From contig SFXD01000016.1 of NCBI GenBank assembly GCA_004559785.1, forward strand, positions 1 through 32,044: a stretch of DNA of 32,044 nucleotides. The letters run 5' to 3'. The notes under the pieces were generated by a model. It did not search any database, was not told the DNA's origin, and saw nothing but the letters and a program-made list of their open reading frames with translations. The position numbers and the translations under genes are program-made. This document shows, piece by piece, positions 25,096 to 32,044 of the stretch. Source of the DNA: a bacterium. GTDB taxonomy: Bacteria > Bacteroidota > Bacteroidia > Bacteroidales > Bacteroidaceae. How positions within the stretch are numbered: the stretch's first letter is position 1; each line of letters opens with the position of its first letter.

Positions 25096-25398
25096 ATGGG
25101 AATCTTCAGTCTTAGTTCACGCAAGCCCCGCAAATTCCGCAGGGTGAGCATATATACCGACAAGCATCAGGAGAAGCTGCAGAAACTGGTGGACGATACG
25201 TTGCAATCCAACCGCGAGGGTGGGCAGAAGGAGGAAAAGCCATACGACCCCGCCAAATTCAACGGGACGTTCTGCAACTACACTCCCAGGGCAAAGCGAT
25301 TCAGGGAGAAGGAGTCCCGCTTTGGATGGCCCATGGCACTCGCGCTCATATTGGTGTTGCTCATAATCTGGCGTTTTCTAATGACAGGTATCAGGTAG
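25096..25398 (+). CDS. Small single-pass membrane protein of unknown function
   Basis: 100 residues. The N-terminal half is very basic (SSRKPRKFRRVSIYTDKHQEKLQKLVDDTLQ). A Pro/Tyr-containing linker (YDPAKFNGTFCNYTPRAKRF) and one C-terminal hydrophobic helix (about 78-95, MALALILVLLIIWRFLM) follow. There is no signal peptide, so the likely topology is a cytoplasmic N-terminus with a tail anchor. It is placed 4 bases after the OstA-like gene and 14 bases before mutL, and the spacing argues that it is translated. I do not recognise a named family. Its company suggests an envelope role, but nothing in the sequence shows one. Confidence 0.8.
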   Translation: MGIFSLSSRKPRKFRRVSIYTDKHQEKLQKLVDDTLQSNREGGQKEEKPYDPAKFNGTFCNYTPRAKRFREKESRFGWPMALALILVLLIIWRFLMTGIR

Positions 25399-25412
25399 AC
25401 GGCAGAGTGGCA

Positions 25413-27236
25413 ATGGATATCATACAATTACTCCCGGACTCGGTGGCAAACCAGATTGCTGCAGGCGAGGTGGTGCAACGGCCGTCGTCCGTGGTCAAGG
25501 AGCTCATGGAGAATGCCATCGACGCAGGTTCGTCCAAGGTGGATGTCTCGGTGTACGATGCAGGCAAGACATCCATACAGGTCATAGACGATGGCAAGGG
25601 AATGTCCGACACCGATGCACGACTGGCTTTCGAGCGTCACGCAACGTCCAAGATACGCAAGGCAGAGGACTTGTTCACCCTCCACACCATGGGGTTCCGT
25701 GGCGAGGCCCTGCCTTCCATAGCTGCCGTGGCACAGGTCACCCTCATTACGCGAACCGTAGGCAACGACATAGGGACGGAAGTGTGCATACATGGTTCGC
25801 GCCTTGTCTCGCAGGAACCATGCTCGTGTCCTGTGGGTGCTAATTTCGAGGTGTCGAACCTTTTCTACAACATACCTGCCAGGAGGAAGTTCCTCAAGTC
25901 CGACAAGACTGAGATGGCCAACATTGCACAGGAATTCCAGCGCATAGCGTTGGCAAATCCTTCCGTGGCTTTCTCCCTCACTCAGGACGGCAAGTGCGTG
26001 GTCAGCCTGCCCGAGAGTGGGTTGCTGCAGCGCATCGTCAACCTGTTTGGCAGGAAGTTCAAGGAGCAGTTGCTCGAGATAGACGTGGAGACTACCCTGA
26101 TACGCATTCACGGCTTTGTGGGCAAGCCTGATTCCGCATGCAGGAAGAAGGCCGACCAGTACCTCTTCGTCAACGGGCGTTACATGAAGAGTCCCTATTT
26201 CCACAAGGCCATCATGGAGGCGTTTGCGCATCTCATACCAGATGATGCCCAGATACCTTATTTTATATATTTCGACATAGACCCTGCCAACATCGACGTG
26301 AACATCAGTCCTACCAAGACGGAGATTAAGTTCGAGAACGAATCCACGATATGGCCCATAATAGTCGCTGCCGTACGCGATACTCTTGGCAGGTTCAACG
26401 CAATACCTACGCTCGACTTCGATGTCGAGGGCAAGCCCGACATACCGGCATTCTCACAGGCAGACCTGCTTGAAGTGCGAGCTCCGCGGATACATGTTGA
26501 CGAGGACTTCAACCCCTTCCGCAGCACACAGACGTCACGCAGGAGCGACGTCGGCCAATGGCAGTCGTTGTATTCGGGCTTGGATTCCGGCAATGGTGCG
26601 GACTTGCCAGACTGCCACATTGAGGTCGAAGGCAGGGATGACACCTTGTTCGATGAAGCTTCCCATGATATGGAAAGGAGTTCCGAGCACTTCCAGTTCC
26701 GTGGGCAATACATACTGACATCCGTACAGTCGGGTCTGATGATAGTGGACCAGCGCAGGGCTCATATACGCATACTCTATGACAGGTACATGAGCATGAT
26801 GGCAGAGCGTCGTGGCGCATCGCAGGGGCTGCTGTTTCCCGAGATGCTCTCACTGCCCCCTTCGGATGCCGTTCTCGTGCAGCATGCCATGGACGAGCTT
26901 CGTAACATGGGATTCGACATCTCGCCCTTGGGAGGTGGCAGCTACTCCATCAACGGAGTACCCTCGGAACTTCAGGGCGCAGACCCTGTGGCCGTTCTTC
27001 GGCAGATAGTGGACACCCTGAGGGAGAAGGGCACGGCTGCGGATGGCGATACGAGGCATCGAATGGCACTCGTCATGGCGCGCAATGCGGCGATAGAGGT
27101 GGGACAGGCCCTGAATGCAAGGGAGATGGAGTCGCTCATAGCCGACCTGTTCCAGTGCGCTACGCCAAACCTCACGCCTACAGGGCAGACAATCGTGTCG
27201 ATACTCAAGACTGAGCAGATAGAGAGGATGTTCTGA
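25413..27236 (+). CDS. mutL: DNA mismatch repair protein MutL
   Basis: Links MutS mismatch recognition to strand removal. Using ATG 25413 (MDIIQLLPDSVANQIAAGEV) the protein has 607 residues. The longer frame from 25326 overlaps the small membrane protein gene and is rejected. GHKL ATPase motifs are intact: Glu33-Asn34 in MENAIDAGS, DDGKGM (58-63) and TMGFRGEALPSIA (from 91). A linker of about 100 residues leads to a C-terminal dimerisation domain from about 430. There the metal-binding endonuclease motif DQHAxxExxxxE is changed to DQRRAHIRILYD (446-457), and the C-terminal CPHGRP-type motif reads CATPNLTPTG (from Cys582). The nicking site therefore looks degenerate. Confidence 0.95.
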   Translation: MDIIQLLPDSVANQIAAGEVVQRPSSVVKELMENAIDAGSSKVDVSVYDAGKTSIQVIDDGKGMSDTDARLAFERHATSKIRKAEDLFTLHTMGFRGEALPSIAAVAQVTLITRTVGNDIGTEVCIHGSRLVSQEPCSCPVGANFEVSNLFYNIPARRKFLKSDKTEMANIAQEFQRIALANPSVAFSLTQDGKCVVSLPESGLLQRIVNLFGRKFKEQLLEIDVETTLIRIHGFVGKPDSACRKKADQYLFVNGRYMKSPYFHKAIMEAFAHLIPDDAQIPYFIYFDIDPANIDVNISPTKTEIKFENESTIWPIIVAAVRDTLGRFNAIPTLDFDVEGKPDIPAFSQADLLEVRAPRIHVDEDFNPFRSTQTSRRSDVGQWQSLYSGLDSGNGADLPDCHIEVEGRDDTLFDEASHDMERSSEHFQFRGQYILTSVQSGLMIVDQRRAHIRILYDRYMSMMAERRGASQGLLFPEMLSLPPSDAVLVQHAMDELRNMGFDISPLGGGSYSINGVPSELQGADPVAVLRQIVDTLREKGTAADGDTRHRMALVMARNAAIEVGQALNAREMESLIADLFQCATPNLTPTGQTIVSILKTEQIERMF

Positions 27237-27301
27237 ATGCAACGTCCGCCTACTGCCAAAGGGGGGAAAAAAGAATGAATATCTAAAGCTATTATAATTT
27301 T

Positions 27302-28402
27302 ATGGAAAAGAAACAGAAGATAATACTTACGGGCGACCGCCCAACGGGTAAATTGCACATAGGGCATTATGTAGGCTCATTGAGGAGACGCGTAGAGTTG
27401 CAGAACTCGGGCCAGTTTGACAAAATCTTCATCTTCGAGGCAGATGCACAGGCTCTTACGGACAACATAGACAATCCGGAAAAGGTTAGGCAGAATGTCA
27501 TAGAGGTGGCTCTCGACTACCTCGCTGCCGGACTCGACCCTTCGCTGAGTACGCTCTTCATACAGAGCCAGATACCTGAGCTTTGCGAGTTGTCTTTCTA
27601 TTTCATGGACCTTGTCAGCGTCAGCCGTCTGCAACGCAACCCTACGGTCAAGACCGAGATACAGATGAGGGGCTTCGGAGGCGAGGCTATCCCGGTGGGT
27701 TTCTTCACGTACCCCATCAGCCAGGCTGCCGACATAGCCATGTTCCGCGCAACTACCGTTCCTGCCGGAGAGGATCAGGAGCCCATGCTCGAGCAATGCC
27801 GTGAGATAGTTAGGCGTTTCAACAACATCTATGGAGATACGCTTGTCGAACCGGAGATACTGCTGCCTGACAATGCTGCATGCCTGCGCCTTCCGGGCAC
27901 CGACGGCAAGGCAAAGATGAGCAAGAGCCTTGGTAACTGCATATACCTAAGTGACTCTGCAGACGAGGTCAACAGGAAGGTGAAGACCATGTATACCGAC
28001 CCAACCCACTTGCAGGTCAGCGACCCCGGGCACCTGGAGGGTAACACGGTGTTCACCTACCTTGACGCTTTTGCCACGGACGAGCAGGTGGCACGCCTTA
28101 CTGCCGACTACCAGACCTTGCAGGAGATGAAGGACCACTATACAAGGGGCGGACTCGGCGACATGAAGTGCAAGAAGCTGCTCATGGCTGTCTTGCAGGA
28201 AACCTTGGAGCCTATACGCCAGCGACGTGCCGAGTACGAGAAGGACATTCCAATGGTGTACGACATACTGAGGCATGGGTGCGAGGTAGCACGCGAGGCT
28301 GCCGCCCAGACGATGGACGACGTGCGCAGGGCAATGAAGATAAACTACTTCCAGGACCTTGCCCTCATCGAGGAGCAGTCACGCCGGTTCTCTGCCAAGT
28401 GA
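27302..28402 (+). CDS. trpS: Tryptophanyl-tRNA synthetase
   Basis: Class Ic synthetase that charges tRNA-Trp. The 366-residue length is slightly above the E. coli enzyme. GDRPTGKLHIGHYVGSL carries the HIGH signature (19-22), and KMSKS is at 205-209 (GKAKMSKSLGN). The region GFFTYPISQAADIAMF and the GEDQEPMLEQCREIVRRFN stretch are typical TrpRS sequences around the Trp pocket. The C-terminal helical domain ends in RRFSAK. It follows mutL after 65 AT-rich bases, and no convincing TAnnTTTG promoter is seen. No leader with clustered Trp codons or T-box is visible upstream. Confidence 0.96.
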   Translation: MEKKQKIILTGDRPTGKLHIGHYVGSLRRRVELQNSGQFDKIFIFEADAQALTDNIDNPEKVRQNVIEVALDYLAAGLDPSLSTLFIQSQIPELCELSFYFMDLVSVSRLQRNPTVKTEIQMRGFGGEAIPVGFFTYPISQAADIAMFRATTVPAGEDQEPMLEQCREIVRRFNNIYGDTLVEPEILLPDNAACLRLPGTDGKAKMSKSLGNCIYLSDSADEVNRKVKTMYTDPTHLQVSDPGHLEGNTVFTYLDAFATDEQVARLTADYQTLQEMKDHYTRGGLGDMKCKKLLMAVLQETLEPIRQRRAEYEKDIPMVYDILRHGCEVAREAAAQTMDDVRRAMKINYFQDLALIEEQSRRFSAK

Positions 28403-28493
28403 ATCCGCACGCACCAAGGGTATGTAGGCATCCATAAAAGTGTAAAAAGGGTTGTTCATAGAACACGCCTGTCATCTTTAAAAGAATGAATGT

Positions 28494-30683
28494 ATGGGGA
28501 AGAAACTCGTTGCCACGCCTGGCATAAAGTCTAAGAATCATTTTGTGCTGTTGGATGCGCTCAGGGGGGCTGCGGCATTGTTCGTCCTCGTATACCATGT
28601 ATTTGAGGGATTTGCCACTTCTGCCCAAGACCAGGTGTGCAATCACGGGTATCTGGCGGTGGACTTCTTCTTCATGCTGTCGGGATTCGTCATCGGCTAT
28701 GCCTACGATGACCGTTGGACAGGCATCACGCCTAAGCAATTCTTTCAGAGGCGACTGATACGCCTCCATCCCATGCTGCTGGCAGGTATGGCCTTAGGCT
28801 TCTTCTCTTTCCTTGTAGGAGGGTGCTGTGGATGGGATGGCGGGCACGTATCCATGTGGAGGGTAGTGCTGGCTCTTGTTGCAGGCATGGTGATGATACC
28901 ATCTTACCCAGGTTCTGCCTACGATGTCAGGGGCTACACGGAGATGTATTCCTTGAATGGCCCTGCTTGGTCGCTGTTTTTCGAGTATGTGGGCAACATC
29001 CTCTATGCCTTGCTCCTTCGCCGGCTCCCGACGTGGGCACTGTCTGTCTTGGTAGTCTCTTCTGGCATGGGCTTGGCATGGGTGCTCCTGGGGCATGGGG
29101 CGTTGGATTATGGTTGGACGCTATCCACCTTCTGGCCGGGGATGCTGCGCTTGCTGTTCCCGTATACCTTGGGTCTGCTGATGGCAAGGCTTCATGTCAG
29201 GCGTAGTGCCTCTGCCGTCGTTGGAGGAAAGATGCCTGCCCCTGTGCGCATGTTCTTCTTGTTCTCGGCAATCCTTGGCATCATATTCTGCATGCCGTAC
29301 TTGGGTGATGCCAATAGCCCATGGGTGAATGGCATCTATATCCTCTTCAGCCTTGTCTTCGTCTTCCCCTTTGTTATATGGATGGCTTTACGCGAGGGAA
29401 CTGCCGAAGCGGCAAGCTTGCCCTTGCTTCGGTTCTTCGGCGAGATGTCCTATCCGCTCTATCTCGTTCACTATCCATTCATGTACCTCTTCTACCAATA
29501 TATCGGCTTTCCCGATGTGTACGTATCGCCTGCCGATGTTTGGATCGAGGCTTTGCTCGTTGCATCAGTTTCCGCCTGCGTGGCATACCTTCTGCTCCGG
29601 TGCTACGACCGTCCTGTCAGGAAGTGGCTTTCGTCGCGTCTCTGCAGCCGTGTCCATGCAGGCAATGGTGATGGGCGTTCCACAGGATGCAAGGCTTGTG
29701 TCCTGCTTGTCCTGCTTGCCCTTGGCGCATCCTTCTCCGGCGCAAGGGCGGAGGAAGGCAGTTCCCGTATGATGTTCGGCGACACTACACGTGTGGGTAA
29801 GCCATACAGCAAGGACCCACATGTAGTTAGGTTCAAGGGACGATACCTCATGTACTACTCCATACCCCCACGCCAATGGAATGGCATGGAGGGGTGGAAC
29901 ATAGGTATAGCCGAGAGCCGCGACCTTGTCAACTGGGAGAAGGTAGGGGAGGTTACCCCTCAGGAAGGTCTCGACTACGAGAAGAAGGGACTCTGCGCAC
30001 CCGGGGCACTCGTCCGCAAGGGCAAGGTGCACCTCTTCTACCAGACATACGGCAACGGACCTGCAGATGCCGTATGCCATGCCGTGTCGGGCGACGGCAT
30101 ACACTTCGAGCGGGATGCTACCAATCCCATTTTCCATCCCGCTCCATCCTCTTGGACGTGTGGGCGAGCCATAGATGCCGAGGTGGCTTATTTCAAGGGG
30201 AAGTATTACCTGTACTTCGCCACTCGCGACCCTGAGTTCAAGGTACAGAAGCTCGGTGTGGCTGTTGCTGACGGGAAGTCCGACTTCTCCCGCGACACAT
30301 GGCAACTGGCTGCGGAAGGCAGCATCCTGCAGCCTGAGCTCGATTGGGAGGGGGCGTGCATAGAGGGTGCCAGTATATGTGTACGGGACGGAGTGATGTG
30401 GATGTTCTATGCAGGGGCATACAACAACTCGCCTCAGCAGGTGGGCGTGGCAAGCAGCCATGACGGCATCCACTTCACACGTCTCAGCAACCTTCCCTTC
30501 AAGCCAAATGGTAAGGCAGGTGAGTGGAACAGCAGCGAGTCGGGGCATCCGCATCTGTTCTCCGACCGCAAGGGACGCACATACCTGTTCTATCAGGGCA
30601 ACAACGACAACGGAAAGAGTTGGCTTATAACACAGGAGGAAGTGCTTTGGACAAAGGAAGGCAAGCCCTATCTATCCAAATAG
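28494..30683 (+). CDS. Acyltransferase-3 membrane protein fused to a GH43-like five-bladed-propeller glycosidase
   Basis: A 729-residue fusion in one continuous frame. Residues 1-395 form an integral membrane acyltransferase-3 (OafA/NodX type) with about ten to eleven hydrophobic segments, the conserved His35 in LLDALRGAAALFVLVYHV and the RRLIRLHP motif (86-93). Such enzymes O-acylate cell-surface or exported sugars. A short linker and one more hydrophobic helix (about 402-418, VLLVLLALGASFSGARA), which resembles a signal peptide with its cleavage site, lead to a propeller domain. Each blade carries a G-(K/R)-x-Y/V-x-L/M-Y/F-Y/F pattern. GH43-type acidic residues are visible: Asp441 in KDPHVV, Asp561 in DAEVAYF and Glu624 in IEGASI, plus GHPHLF near the end. 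The glycosidase would face the periplasm or be released there (inference). No start codon exists for a separate second gene in this frame. Substrate is unknown. Confidence 0.82.
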   Translation: MGKKLVATPGIKSKNHFVLLDALRGAAALFVLVYHVFEGFATSAQDQVCNHGYLAVDFFFMLSGFVIGYAYDDRWTGITPKQFFQRRLIRLHPMLLAGMALGFFSFLVGGCCGWDGGHVSMWRVVLALVAGMVMIPSYPGSAYDVRGYTEMYSLNGPAWSLFFEYVGNILYALLLRRLPTWALSVLVVSSGMGLAWVLLGHGALDYGWTLSTFWPGMLRLLFPYTLGLLMARLHVRRSASAVVGGKMPAPVRMFFLFSAILGIIFCMPYLGDANSPWVNGIYILFSLVFVFPFVIWMALREGTAEAASLPLLRFFGEMSYPLYLVHYPFMYLFYQYIGFPDVYVSPADVWIEALLVASVSACVAYLLLRCYDRPVRKWLSSRLCSRVHAGNGDGRSTGCKACVLLVLLALGASFSGARAEEGSSRMMFGDTTRVGKPYSKDPHVVRFKGRYLMYYSIPPRQWNGMEGWNIGIAESRDLVNWEKVGEVTPQEGLDYEKKGLCAPGALVRKGKVHLFYQTYGNGPADAVCHAVSGDGIHFERDATNPIFHPAPSSWTCGRAIDAEVAYFKGKYYLYFATRDPEFKVQKLGVAVADGKSDFSRDTWQLAAEGSILQPELDWEGACIEGASICVRDGVMWMFYAGAYNNSPQQVGVASSHDGIHFTRLSNLPFKPNGKAGEWNSSESGHPHLFSDRKGRTYLFYQGNNDNGKSWLITQEEVLWTKEGKPYLSK

Positions 30684-30700
30684 CCCTCCTGCCCCCAACA

Positions 30701-30724
30701 TACGCATGTGAATCCCTATGCGTA
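30701..30724. other. Stem-loop downstream of the acyltransferase-glycosidase gene
   Basis: TACGCAT (30701-30707) pairs with ATGCGTA (30718-30724) around a 10-base loop, 18 bases after the stop codon. There is no T tract, so termination is not certain. The rest of 30684-30806 shows nothing recognisable. Confidence 0.5.
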
Positions 30725-30806
30725 GCCTGAGAATTTGAATTGCGCTCGGTGGCAGGTGTGTCTGCCCTCATTTTATGTAATACGCCTGAAAAAATGTAGG
30801 TTTTGT

Positions 30807-30837
30807 TTTGCAGAGTCAAAAAAAAAGAGTAACTTTG
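30807..30837 (+). promoter_or_regulatory. Promoter of the tandem tRNA-Val genes
   Basis: TTTG (30807-30810), a 19-base spacer and TAACTTTG (30830-30837) give a near-perfect Bacteroides consensus. Initiation near 30844 is about 26 bases before the first tRNA. Confidence 0.88.
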
Positions 30838-30869
30838 CACCGCAATTCGGCAAGCGTGAGATTCCGCAT

Positions 30870-30947
30870 GGGCGTTTAGCTCAGCTGGTTCAGAGCATCT
30901 GCCTTACAAGCAGAGGGTCGGCGGTTCGAATCCGTCAACGCCCACCA
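30870..30947 (+). tRNA. tRNA-Val (anticodon UAC), CCA encoded
   Basis: A complete cloverleaf is seen. The acceptor arm GGGCGTT pairs with AACGCCC, the D-loop contains AGCTCAGCTGGTTCAGAGC, the anticodon stem TCTGC/GCAGA encloses CTTACAA with anticodon TAC, and the T-arm contains GGTTCGAATCC. The discriminator A at 30944 is followed by an encoded CCA (30945-30947). Confidence 0.97.
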
Positions 30948-31014
30948 ACGGGAAACAAGGATGTCTCTTTACGTTCCCTTTCCTCATTCAGGCGAATCTC
31001 ACATTACCCCTATT

Positions 31015-31089
31015 GGGCGTTTAGCTCAGCTGGTTCAGAGCATCTGCCTTACAAGCAGAGGGTCGGCGGTTCGAATCCGTCAACGCCCA
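31015..31089 (+). tRNA. tRNA-Val (anticodon UAC), second copy, CCA not encoded
   Basis: Identical over all 75 bases to the first tRNA-Val, starting 145 bases after it. The bases after the discriminator are CAT rather than CCA, so the CCA end must be added by nucleotidyltransferase. Both copies probably come from one transcript driven by the promoter at 30807. The 67-base spacer between them shows nothing recognisable. Confidence 0.96.
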
Positions 31090-31131
31090 CATTCCACTTA
31101 CTTTTCAGACATAGATACCTTCGATGCCTGC

Positions 31132-31192
31132 AAGGTTAATAACCTTAGTGCCGTAAGATTAATAACCTTAGTGCCGCAAGGTTAATAACCTT
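31132..31192. repeat. Three tandem 23-bp repeats with a palindromic core
   Basis: The core aaggttaataacctt (7-bp arms around one A) occurs at 31132-31146 and 31178-31192. A one-base variant, aagattaataacctt, is at 31155-31169. The strict 23-base period comes from an 8-base spacer (agtgccgt or agtgccgc). They lie 43 bases after the second tRNA-Val and 40 bases before the end of the convergent regulator gene. They could be a factor-binding array or a multi-hairpin 3' region, and no T tract is present. Confidence 0.85.
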
Positions 31193-31231
31193 ACTCGACA
31201 TGAAGATATAATACTTGTGCTTTGCTGTTGG

Positions 31232-32044
31232 CTATTCAATGTATGGTTCACCATATTCTGCTATGTTCCTTGTAAAAGACTTGGAAGAAACAGAGTTGAA
31301 CAGTTTCTTTCCTGCTCTCATCTTTAGGTTGGTAAAGGAATTTCCACGGATGTTTATCAGGTTCTGTATTTCCTGTGATGAAAAGCGCAGCTTGGTCAGT
31401 ATTGCGGTATGCATTTCGTTGGGGGACAGCTTGTGCTTGCTTACATGTTCGTAGAATATGGGGAAATGTCTCTGTGTGTACGATTCCAGTGTCAGCCAGT
31501 GCGCAGCACTCATGGCGTCGTGTGCCAAGATGCAGTTGGATGCGCATTCGTGTGCATACTGCAGCAGGGTCGTAAAGTCGCTCTCGCTTTCGTGTGCTGA
31601 GGTTGGCATAGGCACGGCGTGTACCTCCTGGACGTTGTCGCTATTGCATGTCAGGCATGTGCAGTCTTTGTGCTGGTCGACGTGGGAGGGTGTGTCCTTA
31701 CAAGCCATGGGCTTGCCCTGTTTCCTGAGGATGTAATGTAGTAGCATAAACAATAGTGGCATTGATGCGGCAAGCAGGAATGCCCATGTAGGTAATCCCA
31801 TCGTCAGGCTCGGCGTAGCCTCCTTGTCCACCATCTCCTTGGCATCACTCTCCGCCCATTCGTTGGTGGTATTTGCTACGGCCTTGTAGCAGGACGAGTC
31901 GTTGGCATTGCAGTATGACAGCGAGTACTTGTATATTGAGTCGGGAATGTTGAGCACCTTGTACAACTCCAGCAGACCTTTGTTTGCAGCCTCCACGTTG
32001 CTTGGGTTCTGGGCATTTGCAAGCAGTTTCCTGAAAAAGAATTC
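31232..32044 (-). CDS. Membrane-anchored regulator with C-terminal helix-turn-helix (5' end outside window)
   Basis: The frame stays open to the last base, so only the C-terminal 270 residues are present. A GTG at 31996 is not needed as the start. The outer part (helical, with SIYKYSLSYCNAND and an EWAESDAKEMV stretch) resembles the end of a TPR-like sensor region. One transmembrane helix follows (PTWAFLLAASMPLLFMLLHYIL). Just inside it is a Cys/His cluster (ACKDTPSHVDQHKDCTCLTC). The C-terminus, LSPNEMHTAILTKLRFSSQEIQNLINIRG, then NLKMRAGKKLF, looks like the LuxR-type helix-turn-helix found in membrane-bound TPR regulators of Bacteroidales. Target genes are unknown. The call is by pattern and not a named family member. 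Confidence 0.65.
   Translation of the reverse strand, partial: EFFFRKLLANAQNPSNVEAANKGLLELYKVLNIPDSIYKYSLSYCNANDSSCYKAVANTTNEWAESDAKEMVDKEATPSLTMGLPTWAFLLAASMPLLFMLLHYILRKQGKPMACKDTPSHVDQHKDCTCLTCNSDNVQEVHAVPMPTSAHESESDFTTLLQYAHECASNCILAHDAMSAAHWLTLESYTQRHFPIFYEHVSKHKLSPNEMHTAILTKLRFSSQEIQNLINIRGNSFTNLKMRAGKKLFNSVSSKSFTRNIAEYGEPYIE

Noticed and set aside
29640..29770. Possibility that the acyltransferase and glycosidase are two genes with a missed start
   Set aside because: No ATG, GTG or TTG lies in the second domain's frame ahead of its signal-like helix, and no stop separates them. A sequencing indel cannot be excluded but is not needed.
31132..31192. Possible small CRISPR array
   Set aside because: The spacers are only 8 bases and nearly identical, and no cas gene is present.

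Overview
The window looks like a chromosomal segment from a member of the Bacteroidota, most likely a GC-rich Prevotellaceae-type Bacteroidales. The protein families fit this. So do at least six promoters of the Bacteroides type (TTTG, about 19-23 bases, then TAnnTTTG), weak A-rich ribosome binding sites, and an OstA-like / MutL / TrpRS neighbourhood typical of the phylum. The genus is inferred only.

Left part (1-6010): the 3' end of dnaB, a roughly 440-bp deleted insertion-sequence relic with both terminal inverted repeats, then a 1277-residue secreted enzyme fusing a GH78 alpha-L-rhamnosidase to a GH88 unsaturated glucuronyl hydrolase. The start codon of this gene lies almost against the relic's end. 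A 0.7-kb non-coding stretch follows. It holds two matching 3'-end modules (heptamer array, G/C hairpin terminator, heptamer array), one at the end of each convergent gene, with a cluster of palindromic repeats between them.

Central part (6007-16628): asnS, rluB (with a Q/R/G-rich repeat extension) and purB on the minus strand. Next comes the mlaE-mlaF lipid transporter pair, divergent from lptB. Then tig-clpP-clpX form a protein-folding and protein-quality operon on the plus strand.

Right-central part (16778-28402): recQ and guaB each have their own promoter. A tight plus-strand series follows: a PpiC-type isomerase, SurA, an OstA/LptA-like protein, a 100-residue membrane protein, mutL and trpS. 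The isomerases and the OstA-like protein, with LptB upstream, point to outer-membrane protein and LPS assembly.

Right end (28494-32044): a membrane acyltransferase-3 protein fused in frame to a five-bladed-propeller glycosidase (GH43-like), two identical tandem tRNA-Val(UAC) genes behind a consensus promoter, three 23-bp tandem palindromic repeats, and the C-terminal part of a membrane-anchored HTH regulator running off the window.

Most of the window is housekeeping. The unusual content is the two enzyme fusions (GH78-GH88 and acyltransferase-GH43-like), the relic abutting the GH78 gene, and the structured intergenic repeats. No defence system, CRISPR array, prophage or SusC/SusD locus is visible.
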